Source: an uncultured Clostridium sp. (GTDB lineage: Bacteria > Bacillota > Clostridia > Lachnospirales > Lachnospiraceae). Taken from it: a stretch of 7,992 bases of DNA. The position numbers and the translations under genes are program-made. Each line of letters opens with the position of its first letter. The first letter of the stretch is position 1. Positions 1-6,093 of this stretch are shown piece after piece. The notes beneath the pieces are model-generated. The model saw nothing but the letters and a program-made list of their open reading frames with translations, was not told where the DNA came from and did not search any database. Where the stretch lies: assembly GCA_905192625.1 (NCBI GenBank), contig CAJJLI010000074.1, forward strand, positions 1-7,992, read 5' to 3'.

Positions 1-1
1 G

Positions 2-241
2 GTCAATTTCAACGATCTGGGCCACAACTCCGCAGGCATGGACGATCACTACGATACCGTAATGTCAGAAGATGAGTTTTATCGCATTTATTCAATTTTG
101 AAAGAGGAAGGTAAAATGATAACTAATATTTGTTCATTTCCTTGGAGTCCATTAGCAACTGTTGTAATGGATAAATTTGGGGTACGATGGTATATTACGT
201 TGCCACAGCATCGTCCAGCGGATGAAGAGAGTTTGGTATAA
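2..241 (+). CDS. VOC/PhnB-like glyoxalase-fold protein, C-terminal part
   Basis: The reading frame is open from the left edge of the window, so the start lies outside and 79 residues are visible. The segment around residues 50-70 of the visible part, with the core DKFGVRW, matches the typical last strand of PhnB/YjdN-like members of the vicinal oxygen chelate (VOC) superfamily. The preceding EEFYRIYSILKEEGK helix is also typical. Members are small metal-binding or resistance-type proteins of the cytoplasm, and many have no known substrate. This piece does not show enough to assign a substrate or metal ligands. Base composition seems less AT-rich than in the downstream genes, which suggests that this is the edge of the ordinary chromosome and that the accessory material starts after it. 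The family call is fairly sure; the function is unknown. Confidence 0.75.
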   Translation, partial: VNFNDLGHNSAGMDDHYDTVMSEDEFYRIYSILKEEGKMITNICSFPWSPLATVVMDKFGVRWYITLPQHRPADEESLV

Positions 242-417
242 GAATTGATGGCGGCAAATTCCAATTTTTCAATGATACTAGATTAAATAATATGTATTCA
301 AGGAATAGAAGAAAATGAAACAGCAAAAGAAATTAGCAATAATCGTAATTCTGTTCGTATATAGAGATTTGGACTGAAAGCCTGTAGCTATATTAAATAA
401 CCGCTGGGAAGATTTAA

Positions 418-682
<265 letters not shown>

Positions 683-785
683 TACAGATAAAATTGATTG
701 GTTTTACTTAGATTCATACTTAAATGTATATACATAGAAAAATATCAATTTAGAGTGAAGCTTATATAAACAGGAGAGTTCTATA

Positions 786-1188
786 ATGAAAAAGTCTTAT
801 ATAGTAATATTTTTTATTTTCATTTTTATAATTTCGGGAGGGTATTTTGTTTATAATATTTTTTTTTCCTGTAGCCAAATCAATTGAATATCCTGAAGTG
901 AAGCAGATATATTCTATAAATATTTCATCAGATAATGGGGTAATAGAATATTCGGATATAGATCAGTTTACAGCTATAAGTGGCTATATTGTTAACGCGA
1001 GGGCAACAAGGATTTGGAGTGTAAACGATGTTCCTGACTTGCCGTATTACACAATAAAAATTGAAACGATAGATAGTAATAGTACATATATCTACTTTAT
1101 TTATGAAAATAACTCTAAAGTGTATATTGAACAACCATACTATGGAGTTTATATTATTGACAAAGAGATAATAAACTTTGTTAAATGA
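786..1188 (+). pseudogene. Small membrane-anchored DUF5301-like protein, frameshifted in a T run
   Basis: An ATG at 786 follows a good Shine-Dalgarno sequence (CAGGAGAG, 771-778) and begins an N-terminal hydrophobic segment (residues about 5-27, rich in I and F), either a signal peptide or a membrane anchor. This frame stops at 885-887. The continuation is in the +1 frame: IEYPEVKQIYSINISS, then SVNDVPDLPYY and ending in IEQPYYGVY before the stop at 1186-1188. Removing one T from the nine-T run at 859-867 joins both parts into a normal 133-residue protein. The body resembles DUF5301-type small extracellular domains of Firmicutes, in which an IEQPY-G-Y ending recurs; this assignment is from memory and moderate. 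The gene could be a true pseudogene, a phase-variable gene, one read by slippage on the T run, or a sequencing error. Without the N-terminal part, a TTG at 847 would begin a shorter product that lacks a convincing ribosome binding site. Confidence 0.6.
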
Positions 1189-1226
1189 GAATACCTTAAG
1201 CTAAAGTGAGTAGAACATGAAGCTAT

Positions 1227-1252
1227 CAAACCAATATCAGTGAGGGAAAAAT
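1227..1252 (+). repeat. 26-base copy of an internal piece of the acetyltransferase gene
   Basis: This stretch matches 1779-1804, inside the acetyltransferase gene, at 24 of 26 positions. In one frame it encodes the same peptide, QTNISEGK, as residues 83-90 of that protein. The similarity fades on both sides. It may be a scrap of a lost paralogue or the trace of a small duplication. Confidence 0.5.
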
Positions 1253-1267
1253 AAGGAGAAAAAATTT

Positions 1268-1400
1268 ATGAAGAAAAAAAAGAAATTTTTCATTTCGATT
1301 ACAGTTATCAAAAAAAAATTTTGAGTATTTTCAGAATATTTCAGGAGTAAATATAGCGAATATATCTGTGGTTCTAATGGCAGAAAAGCTGTTCCATTAG
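1268..1400 (+). pseudogene. Short exported-protein-like relic, broken at an A run
   Basis: A clear Shine-Dalgarno sequence (TAAGGAG, 1252-1258) precedes an ATG at 1268. The frame opens MKKKKKFFISITVI, a plausible start of a secretion signal, but stops at 1322-1324 after 18 codons, immediately after a nine-A run (1310-1318). Taking out one A would extend it to 43 residues, ending at 1400. Without that correction the same frame continues past the stop as VFSEYFRSKYSEYI and then NGRKAVPLALLGAKSDL, up to a TAG at about 1434. The second reading looks more like ordinary protein, but neither could be assigned to a family. Weaker stops continue to about 1500. This is most likely the remains of a small gene; its original extent is uncertain. 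Confidence 0.35.
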
Positions 1401-1532
1401 CTTTATTAGGGGCTAAAAGTGATTTACATAATTAGTTAGCTTAGGTTCTTTATCGTGAATTAGAAAAAGATGCAGTTGTATCAACCTGAACATTTTGTAA
1501 TTGGATTTACTAACGAATGAGGGGGAGAAGTT

Positions 1533-2372
1533 ATGGATCAAACTGAGGTAGATTTTATTGGGTATTCATTTCATATCAAAAAATTACATAGTACTGCTGA
1601 AAATACTTGTCCTCCGAAAGACAGGATCATTCAGATTCAATTATTCTCAATAGCTGAATTATTTGGATCTTATTTCAGTTGTATATATAAAGGAAAGCTG
1701 AGGATTCATATAGTTTTTAACAAAGATTATAAAGATTATAATGATGAGATTACTAAGCTGATTAAAGAAACTTTGGAGCAAACAAATATCAGTGAGGGGA
1801 AAATGTGGATCAGTAATCAAAATCATGAGATTGTGGCTCACTTGAAAAAAGAGTTTCGCATAACTCTTGATTCAGAGCCATTTCTATATGAGTCACATGA
1901 GTTGATCATGCCACGACATAAGTTTCATTATAAATTTGATGATATAACTTTAGAGATAAAGCCATATCAAGAAGAATACATCGATAAGTATCTTTTATTG
2001 TTATACAATGCGATGTCATTTAAAATTCCACCATACAATTATCTATTGAAAAAAGTAGATCTTATGAATGAGTTTAGAGAACTGGAAGAGAAAGGATTAT
2101 TTGAAGCCTTCTGGATCAAAGATGACCTAGTGGGCTTGTATTGGATTTCAGGAACGGAGATTGATCATATTGCTGTTTCAGAACAATATCAACATCTTGG
2201 ATATGCAAAACAGATTCTAACAAGAGCCATTGAAGTGTTATATCAGAATCCTGATGTTGAGTATGCTCGGCTGCTTGTCGTTGGATGGAATAGTAAAGCT
2301 TATAATTTCTATAAAAAGTTTGGAATGGAAGAAAAAGCAGTTTATCAAGTTCCATATAGGGATACGATTTGA
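1533..2372 (+). CDS. GNAT-family N-acetyltransferase with an extra N-terminal half
   Basis: This is a 279-residue cytoplasmic protein. The C-terminal part, about residues 138-275, is a GNAT acyl-CoA-dependent acetyltransferase domain. Motif A is the strand IDHIAVSEQYQ followed by the acetyl-CoA pyrophosphate-binding loop Q220-H-L-G223-Y-A225 and a helix. Motif B is the typical N253-SKAYNFYKKFGM segment, in which the tyrosines are near the usual general-acid position. Residues 1-135 match nothing recognised. The total length, about twice that of a single GNAT domain, suggests either a degenerate first GNAT-like domain or a separate substrate-selecting domain. The substrate is unknown. The ATG at 1533 is chosen because GAGGGGGAGAAG lies just upstream (1519-1530). 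No partner gene is close; the preceding sequence is a relic. A weak hairpin (2399-2407 with 2427-2435, one G-U pair) lies after the stop but lacks a T run. Confidence 0.85.
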   Translation: MDQTEVDFIGYSFHIKKLHSTAENTCPPKDRIIQIQLFSIAELFGSYFSCIYKGKLRIHIVFNKDYKDYNDEITKLIKETLEQTNISEGKMWISNQNHEIVAHLKKEFRITLDSEPFLYESHELIMPRHKFHYKFDDITLEIKPYQEEYIDKYLLLLYNAMSFKIPPYNYLLKKVDLMNEFRELEEKGLFEAFWIKDDLVGLYWISGTEIDHIAVSEQYQHLGYAKQILTRAIEVLYQNPDVEYARLLVVGWNSKAYNFYKKFGMEEKAVYQVPYRDTI

Positions 2373-2497
2373 TGAGTATGATATGAATAGAAGATGTAAG
2401 AGTTGAATTCCACCATTGAATAATCGTTTAACTCTAATTAAGTTAATTACAACGTAGGAGAGAATACTTCAACTACCATTAGTATAATATAATGATG

Positions 2498-2574
2498 ACT
2501 TCGTACATCACAGTTACCATGCTGTACGAAGTATGCGAAAACCTATCCGTATCTTATCTGTGTAGGTTTTCGTA
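2498..2574. other. Two adjacent perfect hairpins
   Basis: Hairpin 1 pairs ACTTCGTACA (2498-2507) with TGTACGAAGT (2523-2532), leaving a 15-base loop. Hairpin 2 pairs CGAAAACCTA (2536-2545) with TAGGTTTTCG (2563-2572), leaving a 17-base loop, and can be extended outward by one G-U and one T-A pair. Both stems are 10 of 10 and only three bases lie between them. Neither is followed by a T run, so ordinary termination on the plus strand is unlikely. A TATAAT sits at 2483-2488, 10 bases before the first stem, but no good -35 box goes with it. Possible roles are a small structured RNA, a transposon-end hairpin pair of the IS200/IS605 type, or paired recognition sites. Confidence 0.6.
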
Positions 2575-2641
2575 GATTAATGTATAAATTCTTTGTTATG
2601 ATATTACGAAACATGATCAATATACCAAAAGTAAAACATCT

Positions 2642-2657
2642 TTGTGTAAACTTTGTG
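2642..2657 (+). repeat. 16-base direct repeat, copy 1
   Basis: TTGTGTAAACTTTGTG is repeated exactly at 2812-2827, and the copies are 170 bases apart start to start. The reverse complement (CACAAAGTTTACACAA) resembles the ends of several insertion sequences, so these may be scars or ends of a small non-autonomous element. No transposase is encoded between the copies. Confidence 0.6.
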
Positions 2658-2811
2658 TCTTAAAATATGCGTTTTCTCAGATATTTGGTACGCACAAACA
2701 AATTCTAATTTCAAATAAATCAGTTTTGTGTTAATTATATGTCCTGAAATTATATCATGATACAACGTATATATTCTAAGAGAGTACATTTTGTAAGTTA
2801 TTAGACCAACA

Positions 2812-2827
2812 TTGTGTAAACTTTGTG
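2812..2827 (+). repeat. 16-base direct repeat, copy 2
   Basis: This is an exact copy of 2642-2657 in the same orientation. The match ends abruptly at both edges: copy 1 continues with TCTTA and copy 2 with ACCAC. Confidence 0.6.
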
Positions 2828-2886
2828 ACCACTGACAAATACATTAAAAAACCAAAAAATAAACAACATAGCAATAATTACTCATT

Positions 2887-2918
2887 AACCCTTTAAACGT
2901 AAGTGTTTGAGGGGTTTT
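2887..2918 (+). terminator. Rho-independent terminator-type hairpin
   Basis: The left arm 2887-2898 (AACCCTTTAAAC) pairs with 2905-2916 (GTTTGAGGGGTT) over 12 positions, two of them G-U, with a 6-base loop and a run of four T from 2915. No plus-strand gene ends just before it, so it may have belonged to a lost gene or phage-type element. Hairpins of this kind, with a GTAAGT-type loop and GAGGGGTTTT tail, occur near integrated elements in Firmicutes; that link is only a recollection. Confidence 0.65.
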
Positions 2919-3230
2919 GTCGTTATCCTAATAAAGACGACATTACGGCTAAAACGACAATTGAAAACATCATTATATTGTCAGTGAATCTTTTACAAAA
3001 TGCAGATAAAACTATAATTAGTGCTGTCGTTTCCATCAAATATTCTTCAGCAGAAAGTAAGTACTTCAATATATATAAATTGAGTTATTTCCCAATAAGT
3101 GATATATTAGAAATACATATTTTAGCAATAATGGGAAGTTGGTAAACGGTCAGGAACATCTTAGTTAGTCAAAATTACTACTTAGCTGCTAAAAGCTTAA
3201 ATTACATTATGACAAGAAGGGATTATAGTG

Positions 3231-4028
3231 ATGGGAAAAATAATAGAAAAAAAAAGAGTTAAATTTGATGTTAATAATAGAGAAGATTGTATTATGTATC
3301 TGGGACATCTTCTTGAATATGCTCACAAAAAGAAGAATGTATATTGGGAATTGATTTTAGAATCAATACGTTACTATGCATATGAATTAGAACAAGCAGG
3401 ATTGTATCTTAAGGGGGACATAAGAATTGATCAAATTATTAAGATTGAAGATCAAAAAATACTAAAAAGAGAAGTGGCCTTTAGCAAATATAAGTTATTT
3501 ACTTCTGCACTGAGCTTAGTTGAGAATGAAATTGTAAATTTAATTGGTGATTTCAGTCAAGATAAGAGAGCTATTTCCTATAATAATTATTTGGATATTA
3601 TTAAAAATGGAAAGTTTAATGGAGTTACTTATCAACGAAATCTAGATAGAGATAAGTTGGTTAAATATTACAATGAAGTACGAAATTATAACTCACATTT
3701 TACAAGTGATAAATTATGCGAATGGATAGACTTCAGGATTAAAGAAACCAAGAATTTAAATGCAAAATTTGAATTTGATAAAGAATTCAATATATACATT
3801 AGCAGTAAAATACCATTAGAGTACTTAAGAAAAGAATTGATTAGGCATATGAAGATCAATTTTGAATTAATGGAAATAATTAAGTTTATTGAACTAGATT
3901 TTGAATGTATAAATGGTAACAAAATTAATATCAATATGATAGAGGTTCCATTCAATGAAACAATAGTGTCAATTTCAGAGAATGGATTTAGTAGTCACAT
4001 GAAAAGTAGTAATAGAAAATCAAAATAG
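3231..4028 (+). CDS. Unrecognised protein with a candidate HEPN RNase motif (RNxxxH)
   Basis: This 265-residue, Lys- and Ile-rich protein has no signal peptide or membrane helix. Numbering is from the ATG at 3231. A GTG at 3228 directly before it, in frame, is an alternative start, and AAGAAGGG (3214-3221) could serve either. Residues 148-158 read NEVRNYNSHFT. R151-N152-Y-N-S-H156 fits the RX4-6H catalytic signature of HEPN-fold RNases, including the usual polar residue after the arginine. The two amphipathic helices before it (about 84-108) also fit a HEPN layout. HEPN proteins act as toxins or abortive-infection effectors that cut RNA, or as helical partners of nucleotidyltransferases. An N-terminal helical part (16-60) and a C-terminal ~90 residues match nothing recognised. 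No antitoxin or nucleotidyltransferase gene lies next to it. The motif is short and could be coincidental, so the RNase role is an inference. Confidence 0.7.
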   Translation: MGKIIEKKRVKFDVNNREDCIMYLGHLLEYAHKKKNVYWELILESIRYYAYELEQAGLYLKGDIRIDQIIKIEDQKILKREVAFSKYKLFTSALSLVENEIVNLIGDFSQDKRAISYNNYLDIIKNGKFNGVTYQRNLDRDKLVKYYNEVRNYNSHFTSDKLCEWIDFRIKETKNLNAKFEFDKEFNIYISSKIPLEYLRKELIRHMKINFELMEIIKFIELDFECINGNKININMIEVPFNETIVSISENGFSSHMKSSNRKSK

Positions 4029-4103
4029 TTCGATTAACACTTCAAGTGATTTTAGGCTTCTGTATAGAACTTCAAGTAATATTATTTTTACAACATCACC
4101 AAC

Positions 4104-4322
4104 ATAATAGTGGATAATTACTACATAGAGCTGGTAGTCGGGAAAATGAAACATTATGTGAAAGATTCTGCTCTGCATCCGAAAAGAGGAAACTAGAGTA
4201 TTGATGTGAGAAGAGAGTTACCACATCCAGCGGGGGGACTAAAGTCTGCATCAGCTACCACAGTAGGAGGCATAAGCAGCCTTACTCTAAAAGGAACGGA
4301 TTTCGTTAGACCAAGACATTAA
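4104..4322 (+). pseudogene. Relic of an unrecognised gene with one in-frame stop
   Basis: One frame reads as protein-like sequence: ELVVGKMKHYVKDSALHPKR, a TAG at 4194-4196, then SIDVRRELPHPAGGLKSASA and finally SSLTLKGTDFVRPRH, ending in TAA at 4320-4322. The composition is balanced and visibly richer in G and C than its surroundings, as expected of a former gene of foreign origin. There is no start codon with a ribosome binding site. The frame stays open upstream to about 4026, but that part looks like random AT-rich sequence. An ATG at 4146 lies within the frame but has no Shine-Dalgarno sequence. The family could not be named. Readthrough or recoding at the TAG is possible but has no visible support. 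Confidence 0.45.
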
Positions 4323-4386
4323 TTGAACTGCCCATTATATTTATTTTAGATAACTATAAAAAAATATAGAAAGGTACTGTTTATAC

Positions 4387-5226
4387 ATGAAAGACAAACC
4401 TTGGTTTAAAAATTGGTGGATTTGGATTTTAAGTATTGGTTTAGTGGGATTCCCTATTATCATTAACGAAGCATACAGATTAAATTTTGGATATGGTACG
4501 TTGTGGAATGCAGCAGACGCTTTGTCCTATTATGGTTCTTTTATAGGTGCAGCTGGAACGATAATTCTTGGAGCAGTTGCTTGGCAACAGAATAGGAGGC
4601 TTCTACGAATTGAAGAAAACTCGTTTATTGCTAATAATTCATGCGTTGGATTTGTTAATCAAGTTGTAATAAATAATACCAAGCAAAAAGCATGTAGTTT
4701 TGAATTGCATGACGAACAGATTGTAAGCACAATAGAGAAAATTGATAATATTATGGATTATTCAAGTTATTCTATACAAATAAAGATGCAAATGAAAGAG
4801 AATATCGCCGCATTAGTTAAAATTAATGAAATTATATTAATAGCTTCAAAATCAGAATGTCAACAATCACTATTGCATTTCGACAGTGTTGATAGCAAGT
4901 ATTCACGTACATGCATATATCCAGAAGGAATTATGTTTAACATAACAATGCTTGTTTCACCAGAAGAGAAAAATAAATTTATAAATACTGTAGATTATAT
5001 GTATAGCCAGTTACATATGGATATAGATTTTACATTACTAACAGATAAATATGTATCGTCGCATTTGAAATGTCGGTCTGAATTGTCATGTTATAGTTAT
5101 TCAGAAGAAGAAGAGTTATATAACGATTTTCAAATTGATAATCATGTACCACCAATGTGCTTTTGGTATGGTAATAGTATATTGGAAAAAAGTATGATTG
5201 AAATAAAATGTGCAGATAAAAAATGA
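4387..5226 (+). CDS. Membrane protein with two N-terminal helices and a soluble C-terminal part, function unknown
   Basis: A 279-residue protein starts at ATG 4387 with a modest AAAGG ribosome binding site (4370-4374, spaced rather far at 12 bases). Helix 1 covers about residues 9-27 (WWIWILSIGLVGFPIII), and helix 2 about 46-66 (ALSYYGSFIGAAGTIILGAV). Helix 2 is followed at once by WQQNRRLLRIEE, so the long C-terminal part should be cytoplasmic. The AD-x-L-x-YYGS...LG-x-x-x-WQ arrangement is seen in many uncharacterised two-helix proteins of Firmicutes, often near mobile or accessory genes. Residues 90-279 show no recognised catalytic motif but contain seven cysteines, which is unusual for a plain anchor protein. 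It is probably a stand-alone gene: a gene relic lies upstream and a non-coding stretch downstream. A -35-like TTGAAC (4323-4328) lies ahead of it without a convincing -10 partner. Confidence 0.75.
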   Translation: MKDKPWFKNWWIWILSIGLVGFPIIINEAYRLNFGYGTLWNAADALSYYGSFIGAAGTIILGAVAWQQNRRLLRIEENSFIANNSCVGFVNQVVINNTKQKACSFELHDEQIVSTIEKIDNIMDYSSYSIQIKMQMKENIAALVKINEIILIASKSECQQSLLHFDSVDSKYSRTCIYPEGIMFNITMLVSPEEKNKFINTVDYMYSQLHMDIDFTLLTDKYVSSHLKCRSELSCYSYSEEEELYNDFQIDNHVPPMCFWYGNSILEKSMIEIKCADKK

Positions 5227-5534
5227 TTTGAACTTCCTAATATATTATGAAGTAAGTCTAATGTATAGGGAAACTTAAATTTGTAGAGTTAAATAGAAAT
5301 TGAAAAAGTTATTGTAAAAGACGCATTTAATTGAACAAGTATTTAACGCGAGTAATATGTGATCCATAGTGAACCTAACGCTGATTACAGTACAATAATA
5401 GAAGAAGCATATAAAGAGTATTATTTAAATTAATACCAGAAATTTTTAGTGATATAAAATTATAATTTATAGTGCGACTGTAAGTAACTTCCTATTATAT
5501 TTACTATTGTAATAAAATTAGTTTTTCTTAAGTG

Positions 5535-5585
5535 ATAAAAGAATATAAAGATCAGATATTCTGGATTTTATATTCTTTTATTTTT
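5535..5585 (+). terminator. Long AT-rich rho-independent terminator
   Basis: Positions 5535-5549 pair with 5567-5581 over 15 of 15 bases. A second short stem inside (5553-5556 with 5560-5563) makes an extended hairpin, and TTTTT follows at 5581-5585. It lies about 310 bases after the end of the two-helix membrane protein gene and may terminate that transcript or one from the lost gene piece near 5430. Confidence 0.75.
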
Positions 5586-5728
5586 GCTTTAAGCTAAATA
5601 TTGAAACGTTATAATTATAAAGATTTTTTTTGTTTTAACGGTAGTAATTGCAAAAATGACTCTAAGGGGTAAAAAATTTTGTCTATTGAAACAAAAGTTA
5701 GTAAAAGTAAATATTTATATTTTGCACC

Positions 5729-5758
5729 GAAAGCCTTAATTTTCAGGCTTTCTTTTTT
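5729..5758 (+). terminator. Strong rho-independent terminator
   Basis: GAAAGCCT (5729-5736) pairs perfectly with AGGCTTTC (5745-5752) around an 8-base loop and is followed by TTTTTT (5753-5758). No gene ends just before it. It therefore terminates either readthrough from upstream or a short untranslated transcript that would start within 5586-5728. Confidence 0.8.
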
Positions 5759-5825
5759 ATGTCCTAATAAGTTACTAATATTTCCTTCATTTTTTGATGA
5801 ATTAAATGTTAGTAAATGTAGGTGT

Positions 5826-5908
5826 TTGAAATAAACATTCGTAATTATAAGGAAAATTGAAGTAAAAATTTGTATTTATCGTAAATTGAAATAAAAGCTT
5901 GTAATTAT
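5826..5908 (+). repeat. Three spaced 23-base imperfect direct repeats
   Basis: The units are 5826-5848, 5857-5879 and 5886-5908, all of the form TTGAARTAAA-N5-GTAWTTAT. Units 1 and 3 agree at 19 of 23 positions. Start-to-start distances are 31 and 29 bases, close to three helical turns, with only 6-8 bases between units. A weaker fourth copy (5686-5704) agrees with unit 3 at 16 of 19 positions. The spacing suits side-by-side binding of a DNA-binding protein. TTGAAA at the unit starts looks like a -35 box, but the TATA-like bases at the unit ends are too close for a normal promoter. Confidence 0.6.
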
Positions 5909-6009
5909 AGAAAATGAACTTAGAATGTACAATTGCATGTTTATGCCATAAATTAAGCAAAAAGAAAATACTCGAAATATTACAGATTTTTGTTTTTTTT
6001 GTATATCAG

Positions 6010-6058
6010 ATTAAGATGATTTAATTTTACATTTAATGTAAAATATGTTAATCTTAAT
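6010..6058. promoter_or_regulatory. Concentric palindrome, probable operator upstream of the SH3b gene
   Basis: The inner part 6024-6044 is a perfect palindrome around the base at 6034 (10 bp each side; core TTTTACATTTAATGTAAAA). An outer pair ATTAAGAT (6010-6017) and ATCTTAAT (6051-6058) is also perfect and has exactly the same centre. It ends 22 bases before the Shine-Dalgarno sequence of the SH3b gene. A TAAAAT (6039-6044) that could serve as a -10 box lies inside it, with TG one base upstream, but no good -35 box is seen. It could be a two-layer operator for a dimeric or tetrameric repressor, or a 5' leader hairpin. The regulator is unknown. Confidence 0.6.
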
Positions 6059-6093
6059 AAGTACTAAAAAATTTATTGGAAGGAGGTAAATCC

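Larger units (their letters stand above)
2373..3230 (+). other. Long stretch without a convincing gene
   Basis: No open frame with a ribosome binding site and protein-like composition was found on either strand. The stretch does hold structure: two perfect 10-bp hairpins in tandem (2498-2572), a 16-base direct repeat (2642-2657 and 2812-2827), a 10-base palindrome TATCATGATA near 2753, and a terminator-type hairpin (2887-2918). A GTG-started frame at 2903-3145 begins inside the last hairpin and has no ribosome binding site, so it is not called. The final ~85 bases presumably contain the promoter of the following gene, but no clear -35/-10 pair is visible. Confidence 0.6.
5227..6079 (+). other. 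Long non-coding stretch rich in structured and repeated DNA
   Basis: No gene was found on either strand. The visible content is as follows. A 24-codon open piece at 5359-5433 (beginning VIHSEPNADYSTIIEEAYKE) looks like the tail of a lost gene but has a stop just upstream. Two terminator hairpins lie at 5535-5585 and 5729-5758. Three 23-base imperfect repeats lie at 5826-5908, with a weaker copy at 5686-5704. A 49-base concentric palindrome lies at 6010-6058. A 28-codon ATG frame at 5657-5743 has no ribosome binding site and runs into the second terminator, so it is not called. Confidence 0.6.

Noticed and set aside
1371..1470. Faint resemblance of LGAKSDLHN...LYRELEKDAV to the tail of Sua5-type proteins
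   Set aside because: Two stops interrupt it and only a few scattered residues agree, which is too weak to name a family.
2903..3145. 80-codon plus-strand frame starting with GTG
   Set aside because: It starts in the loop of a terminator-type hairpin, has no ribosome binding site, and its sequence resembles no protein family.
5657..5743. 28-codon open frame beginning MTLRGKKF
   Set aside because: No Shine-Dalgarno sequence, and the frame runs into the stem of the terminator at 5729.
5826..5908. CRISPR-like array
   Set aside because: The units are imperfect and the gaps are only 6-8 bases, far too short for spacers. No cas gene is present.
6076..6093. TTG start for the SH3b protein
   Set aside because: It would place the strong AAGGAGG inside the gene and put charged residues before the signal peptide; ATG 6094 has ideal spacing.
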